46,861 nt of DNA from UBA1731 sp045595285 (GTDB lineage Bacteria > Verrucomicrobiota > Kiritimatiellia > RFP12 > UBA1067): positions 1 to 46,861 of the forward strand of contig JAZOAC010000017.1 in the NCBI GenBank assembly GCA_045595285.1. Direction: 5' to 3'. Below, one piece after another: positions 1-9,070 of this stretch. The position numbers and the translations under genes are program-made. Under the pieces are notes generated by a model that saw only the letters and a program-made list of their open reading frames with translations, had not been told where the DNA came from and searched no databases. How positions within the stretch are numbered: position 1 is the stretch's first letter; each line of letters starts with the position of its first letter.

Positions 1-96
1 GCAGCCAAGAGCAAGGATACGCCATTCCATGTCGACGATGTCGTCATCCCAGGTAACGACAGGCTGGTCACCGAACACATCCGGATCGTTCACACG
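1..96. repeat. 96-bp direct repeat, copy 1 (window edge)
   Basis: Positions 1-96 are identical to 181-276, inside the PHP-domain gene. The 84-bp spacer (97-180) begins AAGTCGGA and ends TCCGACTT, an 8-bp inverted repeat. The repeat starts at the very first base of the window. This fits either a contig-end assembly overlap or a genuine local duplication that broke the gene; the sequence alone cannot decide. Confidence 0.85.
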
Positions 97-150
97 AAGT
101 CGGAGGCCAAGCGGTCTTAGGAAGACAATCCAAGCCCACAACTCCTTGGC

Positions 151-570
151 TCACAGAACGACATGGCTACGATCCGACTTGCAGCCAAGAGCAAGGATAC
201 GCCATTCCATGTCGACGATGTCGTCATCCCAGGTAACGACAGGCTGGTCACCGAACACATCCGGATCGTTCACACGCTTCGGCATCGCGGCATAAACCCA
301 TTCAGTCATCTCCATCGCCTGCTCAACAGTGTCAAACAGGGCAAGCGAGTGAACCTCCTCGGCCGTGCATACCTCCAGTCCGTACAGACATTTCAGCCCC
401 GCCCGCTTCGCACATTCGGCAATCGCCGGCGTATTACGTGCGGACTGGTGGTCCGTAAGCGCAATGCCCCCCATTCCCGCATCCAACGCGCGATTCACGA
501 TCTCCCCTGGGGACATCTCAAGGTTCGCGCATGGAGAAAGGCACGAGTGGATATGCAAGTCAAACTTCAT
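151..570 (-). CDS. PHP-domain metal-dependent phosphoesterase, truncated
   Basis: This 139-residue protein begins with the PHP signature HIHSCLSPC (HxH metal ligands) and has the TDH motif near residue 40, then the family-typical VFGDQPVV stretch. PHP proteins are metal-dependent phosphoesterases; the substrate here is unknown. Relatives are usually well over 200 residues and continue with a further His-bearing segment that is absent. The frame runs into a stop just past a 96-bp segment that is repeated at the window edge, so the end is either broken or misassembled. The start ATG overlaps the esterase stop (ATGA), suggesting translational coupling in the same minus-strand operon. Confidence 0.7.
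   Translation of the reverse strand: MKFDLHIHSCLSPCANLEMSPGEIVNRALDAGMGGIALTDHQSARNTPAIAECAKRAGLKCLYGLEVCTAEEVHSLALFDTVEQAMEMTEWVYAAMPKRVNDPDVFGDQPVVTWDDDIVDMEWRILALGCKSDRSHVVL
181..276. repeat. 96-bp direct repeat, copy 2
   Basis: Exact second copy of 1-96. It encodes, on the minus strand, the stretch from VNDPDVFGDQ to ILALGC of the PHP protein. Copy 2 is in frame with the gene start at 570, whereas copy 1 follows a stop codon at 151-153. Confidence 0.85.
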
Positions 571-2405
571 CGGGTCTTCTGTCTAATGGTCACGCGAGAC
601 ACGGAAGGACGGACGGCGTTAAGCATTTCACGTACATCATCCAGTTCGGCCATGGCGGCGGCAGTGCGGTCTCTGCGCCATACGGCGCATTTATCGCGCA
701 GCGACTCGGCAAGCTTTGCGAGCAAACGCGCCTTGCACTGGTTCGGCGTATCGAGAAGTGCGACATTTACGCCCTTGCTGAATTCCTTTGCGGTAAACTC
801 ACCGACCTTCACTCCATCAAACGCAAGCTCGTACGTGCCGGGGTGAAGCATCTCCACCATGAATATCTCCTGATTGAAACGTTCTGTAATGGGATAATGC
901 TTATCCGCAGACTTGTAGTCGGATGTCACAGGGAAAGGCAAGGCCTTCGGAGCATACGTGAACGCCACGCCATCCTCTCTAACATCGACACGGGGCACCA
1001 CCACATTTAAACAGTCCGGAAGCTTCCTGCCTTTAGCGTCCTTGTGCTTCTTGCTGCTTGCGGCAAAGGCAACACCTCTCTTCGCATCAATCGCGACGCG
1101 CGCAACAAACGGATTAATGTGCATGGCATCAACCAGCAGCATGGCCGTCAAGAGGCCTTTAACCTTGGACGATGCATCCTTTGCGTTCTTCACATAGCGT
1201 CCAGGATTGAACATGACGTCATCCATACTCTTCGGAGTCGACGTCAGACGGAGCAACTGTTTCGACCCTAACGCAGCCCACGCCTTGGAATCGACCGACG
1301 CATCTGCCCCATCGGAAAACACCAGGACACGATCAGGCTTAAATCCCCGGCTGCCGTTCCTGTTCCTGCAATCCTCCAGCGCAGCTGCAATGACTTTCGC
1401 GTCCGAACCCGGATAGCGGGTGCACCAGAAAAGCTGCAGCCAGGGGGCGACCGAAGAATCCAACACCCGATTCCCTGTCAATACGGTGCATTCGCCGCCG
1501 ACAAACCGCGGAACGCCACCGGCATTGCAGTTCTTCATGACAAAGTCACGCATGAGATATCGACTCGGATACACGCCGCCGCCATGATTCCCCTCAGTCT
1601 CGTGAAACTCGACGTTCATGTGTCCGCAGGCCTTGAGTGACGCCGCCAGAAGCGCATTCTCCTCGACCCGCGCCTTCAATTCTATGTCCCTACCGCCGGT
1701 CAGAAAGCAGCACGGCGGCAAAGCGTTTGTGGATGCATGGTACAGAGGAGCCCACTCGTCCACCTTCGGCGTGAACCGCGGATCACTATCCTTGAATCCG
1801 ACCTTGCGGACATTGAAATGCTTGGTCATCTGCCCGGTAAGAGGCATGATGCCGGCCAGATCCGTGGGCTTGCAGCCGTATTTCGCCAGCCATCTGTAGT
1901 CCAGTCCGATCATTGCCGTGAGGTATCCGCCGCCGGAAATGCCGGTGACGAACACCTTTTTCGGATCGCCACCATAGCGGGATATGTTCCTGATCGTCCA
2001 CGCAACAGCTGCGGCAGCATCGCTTATCGCCTGCTCTGGCGTGGCATTGGTCAGCAGCCGGTATCCGCCGGAGACGAGAGCCACAGGATCGTGATTCAAC
2101 GCCTCCGCCGGCCACAAGAAAGACCCCTTCGCCCCCTTGACGATTCCGCCGCCGTGAAAATATATGACCGTGGCAAAGTTCGTCACCCCGACCGGAAAGC
2201 GCATGTCGAGCTTACAGCGGTTACGCGCATATTCGCCTTCCCGTGCCAATGTCTCCGGTGTATGATACGAGATGTCCCGTTCAATACTGAACTTCCGTCC
2301 GGGCAAGGCCGAATCCGACATCGCAGATGGCATAGCCGCATGGGCAGATACAGTCGAACCCATAAATGAGAAAACCGCAATTGCAACTAGAATTCCCCGT
2401 TTCAT
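567..2405 (-). CDS. Secreted alpha/beta-hydrolase esterase fused to a degenerate SGNH-hydrolase domain
   Basis: This 612-residue protein starts at the ATG at 2405, preceded by GAGGAAG; an in-frame start at 2426 lacks a ribosome site. It has a signal peptide (about residues 1-23). The N-terminal half is a carboxylesterase-type alpha/beta hydrolase with oxyanion-hole HGGG (84-87) and nucleophile motif GISGG (Ser157). From about residue 300 it resembles an SGNH/GDSL hydrolase: PDRVLVF, a conserved DAMH that could hold the Asp-His pair, and the C-terminal block ending NVALLDTP. The usual GDS motif is replaced by LDS and the GxND block by DGAD, so the second domain may be inactive. It probably acts outside the cytoplasm on esterified carbohydrates. 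Confidence 0.75.
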   Translation of the reverse strand: MKRGILVAIAVFSFMGSTVSAHAAMPSAMSDSALPGRKFSIERDISYHTPETLAREGEYARNRCKLDMRFPVGVTNFATVIYFHGGGIVKGAKGSFLWPAEALNHDPVALVSGGYRLLTNATPEQAISDAAAAVAWTIRNISRYGGDPKKVFVTGISGGGYLTAMIGLDYRWLAKYGCKPTDLAGIMPLTGQMTKHFNVRKVGFKDSDPRFTPKVDEWAPLYHASTNALPPCCFLTGGRDIELKARVEENALLAASLKACGHMNVEFHETEGNHGGGVYPSRYLMRDFVMKNCNAGGVPRFVGGECTVLTGNRVLDSSVAPWLQLFWCTRYPGSDAKVIAAALEDCRNRNGSRGFKPDRVLVFSDGADASVDSKAWAALGSKQLLRLTSTPKSMDDVMFNPGRYVKNAKDASSKVKGLLTAMLLVDAMHINPFVARVAIDAKRGVAFAASSKKHKDAKGRKLPDCLNVVVPRVDVREDGVAFTYAPKALPFPVTSDYKSADKHYPITERFNQEIFMVEMLHPGTYELAFDGVKVGEFTAKEFSKGVNVALLDTPNQCKARLLAKLAESLRDKCAVWRRDRTAAAMAELDDVREMLNAVRPSVSRVTIRQKTR

Positions 2406-2457
2406 TCCAAATCTTCCTCTATTCATTCTGGGTTATCTCCCAATGGTGTCCGTACAT

Positions 2458-3588
2458 TCAAATCTTGGAGTCTGCCGCATCACCCATTGCAGTCACGATA
2501 CACGGGCCGGGAGATGTCCAAGCGAGCGCGAGCGACCGCGCAACACGATCCGCCTCAAGCACAGCGGCGACAGAATCGCACGGTATTTCCGGAGCCCGCT
2601 CGACCGTATCCGCCACCAGACGCACCATGTCTGTATAGCGGATATCACCGGCGAGAAAACGGGATACGGCAATTTCGTCTGCAGCGCTGAGTACGGCAGT
2701 GCGGGTGCCACCCGCCCTTTCTGCGTCGCGCACAAGGCGAAGCGCCGGGAAACGTTTTTCGTCGGGGGCGCGGAATGTCAGCGATGATAGCGTCGCGAGA
2801 TCAAGAACGGCCCGTTCGGCTGGCAGACGACGCGGCCACGTAAGCGCGTACTGAATGGGAATGCGCATATCCGGCGGCGAAAGCTGTGCGAGCGTTGCGC
2901 CGTCGGTAAACTCGACAAGCGAATGGACTATCGACTCAGGATGGACAACCACGTCTATCCTGTCCATCGGCATGCCGAACAACCACCTGGCCTCGATGAT
3001 CTCAAAACCCTTGTTCATCATGGTGGACGAATCAACCGTCACCTTCTGTCCCATATCCCAACGCGGATGCATCAGTGCCTGAGCCGGAGTCACGGCGTCA
3101 AGATCCACAGGGGCGTCGAGAAAAGGTCCTCCGCTGGCCGTCAGGATAAGACGGGAGACTTCGCGATGTTCATCAACACCCTGCAGACACTGAAATATCG
3201 CGGAGTGTTCGGAATCCACCGGCAGCATGCGGACATTCGCGGCGGCGGCCTCGCCGGTGACGAACTCTCCGGCGGCGACGAGCACCTCCTTCGTGGCAAG
3301 CGCGACATCCATACCCTTGCGGATCGCCGCAAGGGTAGGTTTGAGACCGGAAAGGCCGACCGTCGCCACAAGCACAACATCGGCCTCGTTCTCCTCGACG
3401 GCGCGAAGGGCCCCTTCCTCGCCGGAATAGACCTTTGCGCCGAATTCTCGGCCAAGAACTTCGGCGGCGGTGAGATTATTCCTCACCGCCAGCGCAACGA
3501 CCTTGAATTCGCCAGAATGCGTACGAACCACGTCGCACGCACTTGTGCCGATCGAGCCGGTCGCACCAAGCAGAATTATCCGCTTCAA
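2458..3588 (-). CDS. dxr: 1-deoxy-D-xylulose 5-phosphate reductoisomerase
   Basis: This 376-residue enzyme of the MEP isoprenoid pathway converts DXP to methylerythritol 4-phosphate with NADPH in the cytoplasm. It has the NADPH-binding GATGSIG at 8-14, LPVDSEHSAIFQ, LTASGGPF, and the metal and substrate block HPRWDMGQKVTVDSSTMMNKG, with normal family length. The usual A-N-K-E motif reads A-T-K-E. The start codon is TTG at 3588, with GGAGGG about 8 bp upstream; no in-frame ATG fits the conserved N-terminus. It lies between a sugar isomerase-like gene (20 bp upstream) and the esterase, so a housekeeping gene sits within a carbohydrate gene train. Confidence 0.96.
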   Translation of the reverse strand: MKRIILLGATGSIGTSACDVVRTHSGEFKVVALAVRNNLTAAEVLGREFGAKVYSGEEGALRAVEENEADVVLVATVGLSGLKPTLAAIRKGMDVALATKEVLVAAGEFVTGEAAAANVRMLPVDSEHSAIFQCLQGVDEHREVSRLILTASGGPFLDAPVDLDAVTPAQALMHPRWDMGQKVTVDSSTMMNKGFEIIEARWLFGMPMDRIDVVVHPESIVHSLVEFTDGATLAQLSPPDMRIPIQYALTWPRRLPAERAVLDLATLSSLTFRAPDEKRFPALRLVRDAERAGGTRTAVLSAADEIAVSRFLAGDIRYTDMVRLVADTVERAPEIPCDSVAAVLEADRVARSLALAWTSPGPCIVTAMGDAADSKI

Positions 3589-3607
3589 CGAACCGCCCTC
3601 CAGCGCT

Positions 3608-4516
3608 TCAGCACTCAGCCGCCTTCATAAGCCCCTTGAAGTAGCCGATGGATTCGGCGACTTCTTCGGCCTTGATGCCTGGCTTGGAGCCCTTGGGCGG
3701 GAAGGACTCGTACTCGAGCGAGCAGACGCCCTCGTAGCCGACTTCTGCAAGAGCCTTAACGACCGACCACATGTCCATGTCACCCCGCGGCATTGGCATG
3801 GCAATGTTCTTGACAGGGTCGAACTTGACGTTCTTGATGTGCATGTCGAAGATGCGGGTGTGGAATCTGCGGATTGAATCAACGGGGTTCGCCTTCGCAC
3901 GGAAATCATGGCCGATGTCAAGACACAGCCCCATGCGAGGATCAAGATCCTTCACCATGTTCCATGTCGTCTCGCCGGTGGGGAAGAGATACGGTGTATC
4001 CGGACCATGGTTGTGGATGGCGTAGTACATGTCGTATTCCTTGCATAGACCGCTTACGTACTCACAGAGAGCACGCGACTCGAAGCGCGTCTTCTTGCCG
4101 TTGAACATCTTGTATTCAAGGGGGACACCGACGATCGTCTTAACGCCCACGCGCTTGGCGAAGTCGAAATACATCCTCACCTTGTCCTTCTGGGCGTAAT
4201 CCATGTATATCGGACCAATGCCGTATCCGGTGACGCCGTTGTCCGCGCACTTCTGCCTGAACGTGGCGATTTCGGCATCCGAAGCCTCAAACGGAAGGTG
4301 AAAGTTCTTGATGCAGAGGTAATTCACGTCAATGCGTTTGAGGAATGCAAGCGTTTCATCGAGGGAAAGCCCCTTGCATGAATACCCGGCCATACCAAGT
4401 TTGAACTTGGCCTTCGAGCATTTTGCGGCGCAGGGTCCGCGCTTGGCGACGGTCTGACATCCGGCGGCGGCAAGCGCAAGCGATGTTGTTGCGAAGAAGT
4501 TGCGGCGTGTAATCAT
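3608..4516 (-). CDS. Exported sugar phosphate isomerase/epimerase-like TIM-barrel protein
   Basis: The start at 4516 is set by AAGGAG and a run of A just upstream, giving 302 residues. The N-terminus (TRRNFF, a hydrophobic stretch, then AAGC) is Tat-like with a possible lipobox. The rest is an AP-endonuclease-2/xylose-isomerase-like TIM barrel, with metal-ligand candidates in IHNHGP, LCLDIGHD, DMHIKN and SLEYE. Such proteins interconvert or cleave modified sugars; the exact substrate is not readable. It follows the Gfo/Idh/MocA gene by 53 bp, a partnership common in PVC and Bacteroidetes sugar-oxidation loci. Confidence 0.85.
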   Translation of the reverse strand: MITRRNFFATTSLALAAAGCQTVAKRGPCAAKCSKAKFKLGMAGYSCKGLSLDETLAFLKRIDVNYLCIKNFHLPFEASDAEIATFRQKCADNGVTGYGIGPIYMDYAQKDKVRMYFDFAKRVGVKTIVGVPLEYKMFNGKKTRFESRALCEYVSGLCKEYDMYYAIHNHGPDTPYLFPTGETTWNMVKDLDPRMGLCLDIGHDFRAKANPVDSIRRFHTRIFDMHIKNVKFDPVKNIAMPMPRGDMDMWSVVKALAEVGYEGVCSLEYESFPPKGSKPGIKAEEVAESIGYFKGLMKAAEC

Positions 4517-4569
4517 TTTTTTTTTCTCCTTGTTTTCCAATAGTTTGACTGCAGACATTCTCGCTACGC

Positions 4570-5640
4570 TCAGTCTGCGACAGAGATGATCTTTCCTCCG
4601 TTCTGAGCACTCTTGTGTGCGGCCGCGCAGAGTGCGAGGTTGTGAATAGCATCTGCGGCGGAGAGGCGCTTCTTCGATGCCACGCTCTTGGCGTGATCCT
4701 CGATGATTGCCTGATAGATGTTCTGTATCCTGGCGGGCTTGACCTCGGTGGTCTTCTTGCCGTCGTCAAGCTCTAGGCGGATGCGGATGGGTTCATCCTC
4801 ATATCCGGAGAGCTGGAACATTGTGCCATAGCCACGAAGGGCGGCCTTGTCTCCGTATATCTCATAGCCTAGATTGGTGAGGGTACCGGCAAGACCTCCG
4901 CGCATCTCGGAGAACGCCGCGTTTACGCTGCCCTGAGTTCCATCCTCGAAGAAGAACTTGATATACGCGCCATCCTCAGACTTGATCTTCATCACCTTCG
5001 GATAATAGACCGCTGCGACCTTCTTTATCTTCTTGCCGAACACGAACTCCGCGACATAGAAACAGTGGCTGGCGACGTCACCGATAGGACCGCCCATCTC
5101 GGCGACGTTGCTGCATCGCCATGTAGCGGCCTCTGCGGGATCGTATCCGTACGCAAACTCCATGTGGAAGCAGGAATCGTTCACCTTGCCGAGTTTGCCG
5201 CCCTGCGTAGCCTTCGCGGCAGCGATATTCCATGCGTTGTTGACCATCATGTGGTCGACGCTGAGGGACAGGCCCTTCTTCTTGGCGAGCGCCTCCATCT
5301 TCTTCGCGTCGGCAATGGAGGTGGCGATCGGCTTCTCGACAATCACGTGCTTGCCGGCCTTTAGCGCTGCGCAGGCAAGAGCGGCATGAGAGGCATTGTT
5401 GGAAGCGATATACACGCCATCGACCGACTTGTCGGCGAGCACCTCGTCAAGCGACGAATACCACTTGAGCCCAAGCGACTCTGCCGCGCCCTTGCGTGCC
5501 GGATTCATGTCCATCGCACCTACAAGCTGTGCCGTCTTGAGCGGTTTGAAACGACCTTTGTCGCATGCATAACCCTCCTTGGCGACACGATTCTCGGCAA
5601 TTCCGCCGAAACCGATCACAACATACTTGACCTTGGCCAT
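4570..5640 (-). CDS. Gfo/Idh/MocA family NAD(P)-dependent oxidoreductase
   Basis: The ATG at 5640 is chosen because AAGGAG lies 8 bp before it; ATGs further upstream are badly spaced. The 356-residue protein has an N-terminal Rossmann motif (VVIGFGGIAENR), the family motif EKPIATS near residue 95, and a C-terminal alpha/beta domain. Members oxidise or reduce sugars and cyclitols at the expense of NAD(P). No secretion signal is present, so it is cytoplasmic. It has its own promoter (5701-5729) and heads the gene train down to the PHP gene. Confidence 0.9.
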   Translation of the reverse strand: MAKVKYVVIGFGGIAENRVAKEGYACDKGRFKPLKTAQLVGAMDMNPARKGAAESLGLKWYSSLDEVLADKSVDGVYIASNNASHAALACAALKAGKHVIVEKPIATSIADAKKMEALAKKKGLSLSVDHMMVNNAWNIAAAKATQGGKLGKVNDSCFHMEFAYGYDPAEAATWRCSNVAEMGGPIGDVASHCFYVAEFVFGKKIKKVAAVYYPKVMKIKSEDGAYIKFFFEDGTQGSVNAAFSEMRGGLAGTLTNLGYEIYGDKAALRGYGTMFQLSGYEDEPIRIRLELDDGKKTTEVKPARIQNIYQAIIEDHAKSVASKKRLSAADAIHNLALCAAAHKSAQNGGKIISVAD

Positions 5641-5700
5641 ATTCATCTCTCCTTGTTCTTCCGGAAGCATTCCCATCCGGTTTTTCTTTTAAACAGCGCG

Positions 5701-5729
5701 ATTATACCACACCAGACCGACGACCGCAA
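5701..5729 (-). promoter_or_regulatory. Sigma-70-type promoter for the oxidoreductase operon
   Basis: On the minus strand, TTGCGG (5724-5729) is separated by 17 bp from TATAAT (5701-5706), about 60 bp before the start codon at 5640. The match to a vegetative promoter is good. Confidence 0.7.
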
Positions 5730-5796
5730 ACGCCATTCAAGATACAGAAGCCGTGGCCGCTTTTACGGCAATATTCCGGCAAGTCGTCTGAGTGCT

Positions 5797-6402
5797 TCAG
5801 CGATTGCACATCAGAGGCACCGGGGACAGGCCCTCCGGGCGGTCGTAGAGCTCGCAGTGACAGTCGCCGAGATGCTTCACCTTAAATCCGTTCGCCTTGT
5901 ATTCTTCGTAGTTAAAGGCGTTAAGCTCGTCAATGGCGATCTGGTGGAACTTGTCGAAGTCCGGCCACCATTCCCAGCCACTGCCGAAATCGTTATAAAG
6001 ATACGCGTCGGCACACTGCTTGCCGAGCTCCGGCGTGACGTAGAACGCGCCCATTGCGAGAACGTTCACCCCATTTCCGGTGATTGCGCGGAAGGCTGCC
6101 GGAACAGACTCGACGACGCCCGCATGCACACCGGGGCACTTCGAGGCGGCGATATGGATGCCCATGCCCGTTCCGCAGAATATGAGAGCGCGTTCGAACT
6201 CTTTCTCCGTTATCATCGACCCGACCCGAAGCCCGATACGATGGAACATGAGTTCGGTGTCATTCGGATCAGAATCGGCCTTCACGCCGACGTCCGTCAC
6301 CGTCCAACCCTTCTTCTCAAGGTATTCCCTGATCGCCTCCTTGAGCGGATACCCCGCAAAGTCCGCCGCCATAAGAATCTGCTTGTCTGCAACTTTCTTC
6401 AT
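5797..6402 (-). CDS. RpiB/LacAB-family sugar-phosphate isomerase
   Basis: This 201-residue protein has the ribose-5-phosphate isomerase B fold: ILMAADFAGYPLKEAI at the N-terminus, the catalytic-Cys loop FCGTGMG, and GNGVNVLAMGA. It would interconvert aldose and ketose phosphates in the cytoplasm; the sugar cannot be named. It is about 50 residues longer than classic RpiB, and the extra C-terminus includes a stretch coded by DNA resembling an intergenic palindromic element (GGGGACAGGC, 5813-5822). It begins 20 bp after the GH106-like stop with AAAGGA before its ATG, so the two are cotranscribed. Confidence 0.88.
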   Translation of the reverse strand: MKKVADKQILMAADFAGYPLKEAIREYLEKKGWTVTDVGVKADSDPNDTELMFHRIGLRVGSMITEKEFERALIFCGTGMGIHIAASKCPGVHAGVVESVPAAFRAITGNGVNVLAMGAFYVTPELGKQCADAYLYNDFGSGWEWWPDFDKFHQIAIDELNAFNYEEYKANGFKVKHLGDCHCELYDRPEGLSPVPLMCNR

Positions 6403-6422
6403 TGTATTTCCTTTGCTGTTAT

Positions 6423-8885
6423 TTATTTTTCAAACTGGAACGCCACCGGTCCGTACAGACCGGAATCATGGTTCTCCCGATCAAACACCCGCTGCTTCAC
6501 GTCATAGGGACTCGACGGCGGGAAATCACGCATGACGCGATCCCGTAACGACTCGTCGCCCGTCTGGTTAGCCAGAAGATTCGCGACCGTCACCTCCAAC
6601 ACATTCTTTCCCTTCCTGACTTCAACATTCCACACAAACGGACCAAAGAAACGCGCACCGCAGTCCTTACCGTTCAGCCTGACCGCGGCACACCATTTGA
6701 CATCGCCCAGATCAAGCTTCGCCCGGCCTTCAGCAGGGGAATCAAATTCGACACGATACAAGGCCTTTCCGCTGAAATCGACCCCGAGTGACGGTCTCCA
6801 GTCTCCAAGGGCCGCAGGACACGCCTCTCCATCGCACGACTTGATCTCGAAATCAGAGTCTCCCGCCACATGGGAAACCAGCTTTTTCAGCGTCCAGCCA
6901 TCCGAAATTTCCACACGTTTTCCGTCGTAGGCGACCGGCCGCTCCGCATGCGGCACATCGCCGGTGATGAAAATCGCCGCTTCGCCGCCGCCGAACCGCC
7001 GGAACAGTCTGCCGCTGTCAGACGCCAGTTCAAAGCGGTCGTTTTCGGCATCGTAACGTACCGCAGCTCCGTTCTCCGGGAAAAATATCGTCACCGGCCG
7101 CGGATCAACCGACTCGTTCATCACCAGATAGATGTTGCGATTGCCGTCCTTGCGCTTCATAACGCGGAAATCCTTGGCGAACGCACCCGACAGCGCAAGT
7201 GTGCGCGGCACTGCGGAAAGATCGTCGGCATACGCCAGAATGCCGCCCGATGACTTGAACTCCTCGCATTTTTTCCTGGCATCGGCCCGCATCCATTTCG
7301 ATGTGGGAAGGACAACTGCGCGGTACGTCATTTCGCCGATCTTCATTCTCCTGCCGGGAAGCAGCTCTGCGGCGGCAAGCTGATCGTCGTCGACGAAATC
7401 GTAGTCGCAGTTCATCCGATCAAGCGTTTTCGCGACCGCATGATGGTTCCACGCCGCCGTCTCGCGGTCTACTCCTCCCGCCCAAAGTCCGCGGACATCA
7501 TACAGCACGGCGATTTCCGCCCCCGGGCGCCCCTGCGAGACGAATCTGCAGGATCGTTCGACATACTTGAACCAGTGCGGCTGGAAATCCCAGTACGGGA
7601 CGACCGGCCCTGAATGAGGCTCGAACGCCGTCATCCACAGCCCGGCATTCGATTGCGCGTATGCCCCGAACACAAAGGTGTTTATGCCGCGCACCATCTG
7701 ATAATCCACCACCCACTTCATCTGCGCAGGGGTCACGGAATCACCGTATATCGCAAAGGATTCAGAAAGCGCGAAACGCCCGCCGTTCTGATGCATGGCG
7801 GAAGAAGCATACCGGGGGAAAGGCGGTGTGACGGCGGGCATACCCGCAACCGACGGAAAAAGCTGGCGCCAAATCGTGTCCACACCCGGAACATCCATCG
7901 CGCGCAGACTGCGAAGCACGCTTCCATGTCCGTATTCGGCCGCCATTTCCGGAACATCCTCGCCATCGAGGTGTCCGCCGGAAAGGACGCCGTGCGCCCG
8001 GCACCAGTCGCGAAGCGGGAGAAGAAAACGCTCCGCAAACAGATCGGCCATGACATCCTGCACATCGATTCTCAACTTTGCGAGCCTGTCGTCGGTGTCG
8101 TTGTACCTCCTGATGAGTTCCGCCATGTGCGGCATTATGTCGTAGCCCTTCTTGTCCTTGAACACTTCATGGAAATCGGATGTCCATCCAAGAGATACGC
8201 CAGGCCGGTTCGCGGGACGGTTCGGTTCATCCGTGAATACGATGCGGGATGTGGTGCCCAGATCCTTTCCAAGCCTCTTTGCATACGCATCGTGGGTCAG
8301 TTCGATGAACTTCTGCGTAGTGCCCTTCTCCACGACAGAAGGATACGCGGCGTATCCGGGCGAGTAGGGGCGCTTGCGCACACCAGCATCGCCATCCTTG
8401 CCAAGCACGATTTCGCGAGGCGCGAAACTGCCGTCCCTGTCTGCGGCGGCAACGAGCCCGCAGGCGCCGCCTGACGGCCAGCCGCCCTCATCGTAGAGAT
8501 AGGTATGCATGCCGAGTTCACCCGCCCGGCGCACCACTTTCGCGTAAACATCGATGAATTCCGGAGTAAGATAGTCCGGCTCCATCTTCGAGGAACACCA
8601 CACCGGACGGAAAGCCTTAGGCATCGGATGTATGCACACATTGCGCAATCCGTGCGCATGCATATCCTCAAGCTGTGCGCAGAGTTTGACCGGATCGAGC
8701 CTGTCGTTCCAAAACCAGAAATATGCCGGCGAAAACGCGGGATCGTCCGCTCCACTTTGAACGACCCTGCGGACATCGCCATGCTCCCCGCTCGAATCAC
8801 CCCATCCGGCCGACACGCCGGCCGCAAAAGCGGTTTCACCGCAGAGCAAAACCGCAACCGCCGCCATCGCTTTTAGGTTATCCAT
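6423..8885 (-). CDS. Secreted GH106-like glycoside hydrolase (alpha-L-rhamnosidase-related)
   Basis: The start at 8885 (GGAAG upstream) gives 820 residues with a signal peptide of about 22 residues. The N-terminal motifs YFWFWNDRLD, VCIHPMP and YLYDEGGWPSG are hallmarks of the GH106-related TIM-barrel clade. The C-terminus has a GH2-type sugar-binding beta-sandwich (LNGKDCGARFFGPF). The likely role is removal of terminal rhamnose or a similar sugar from plant or mucosal polysaccharide outside the cell. It heads an operon with the RpiB-like gene; its promoter carries the palindrome shared with two other glycosidase operons. Confidence 0.8.
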   Translation of the reverse strand: MDNLKAMAAVAVLLCGETAFAAGVSAGWGDSSGEHGDVRRVVQSGADDPAFSPAYFWFWNDRLDPVKLCAQLEDMHAHGLRNVCIHPMPKAFRPVWCSSKMEPDYLTPEFIDVYAKVVRRAGELGMHTYLYDEGGWPSGGACGLVAAADRDGSFAPREIVLGKDGDAGVRKRPYSPGYAAYPSVVEKGTTQKFIELTHDAYAKRLGKDLGTTSRIVFTDEPNRPANRPGVSLGWTSDFHEVFKDKKGYDIMPHMAELIRRYNDTDDRLAKLRIDVQDVMADLFAERFLLPLRDWCRAHGVLSGGHLDGEDVPEMAAEYGHGSVLRSLRAMDVPGVDTIWRQLFPSVAGMPAVTPPFPRYASSAMHQNGGRFALSESFAIYGDSVTPAQMKWVVDYQMVRGINTFVFGAYAQSNAGLWMTAFEPHSGPVVPYWDFQPHWFKYVERSCRFVSQGRPGAEIAVLYDVRGLWAGGVDRETAAWNHHAVAKTLDRMNCDYDFVDDDQLAAAELLPGRRMKIGEMTYRAVVLPTSKWMRADARKKCEEFKSSGGILAYADDLSAVPRTLALSGAFAKDFRVMKRKDGNRNIYLVMNESVDPRPVTIFFPENGAAVRYDAENDRFELASDSGRLFRRFGGGEAAIFITGDVPHAERPVAYDGKRVEISDGWTLKKLVSHVAGDSDFEIKSCDGEACPAALGDWRPSLGVDFSGKALYRVEFDSPAEGRAKLDLGDVKWCAAVRLNGKDCGARFFGPFVWNVEVRKGKNVLEVTVANLLANQTGDESLRDRVMRDFPPSSPYDVKQRVFDRENHDSGLYGPVAFQFEK

Positions 8886-8940
8886 ACCACTTCCATTTAA
8901 CTTTCTGCTCAGAAGCGCTGTCTGTTTTTCAATGCCGCTG

Positions 8941-8970
8941 ATTGTATCACATCGGCAGAATCCCCCGCAA
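8941..8970 (-). promoter_or_regulatory. Promoter of the GH106-like operon
   Basis: On the minus strand, TTGCGG (8965-8970), an 18-bp spacer, then TACAAT (8941-8946), about 55 bp before the start codon. The palindrome at 8973-8986 ends 2 bp upstream of the -35 box. Confidence 0.65.
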
Positions 8971-8972
8971 CA

Positions 8973-8986
8973 CATGTATAGACAAG
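8973..8986. promoter_or_regulatory. Putative GntR-LacI operator, site 1
   Basis: CATGTATAGACAAG matches the palindrome CCTGTATAGACAGG (13487, 21142) at 12 of 14 positions, keeping the core TGTATAGACA. The two differences are at symmetric positions. It is 2 bp upstream of the -35 box of the GH106-like gene. Confidence 0.6.
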
Positions 8987-9070
8987 ATGTCAAGCCGGGT
9001 TTTCCAACCGTTTAGCCCACCAACCACGCAACAGAGGAGTTTCACAAATTTCAGAATGATACAAGCCTCG

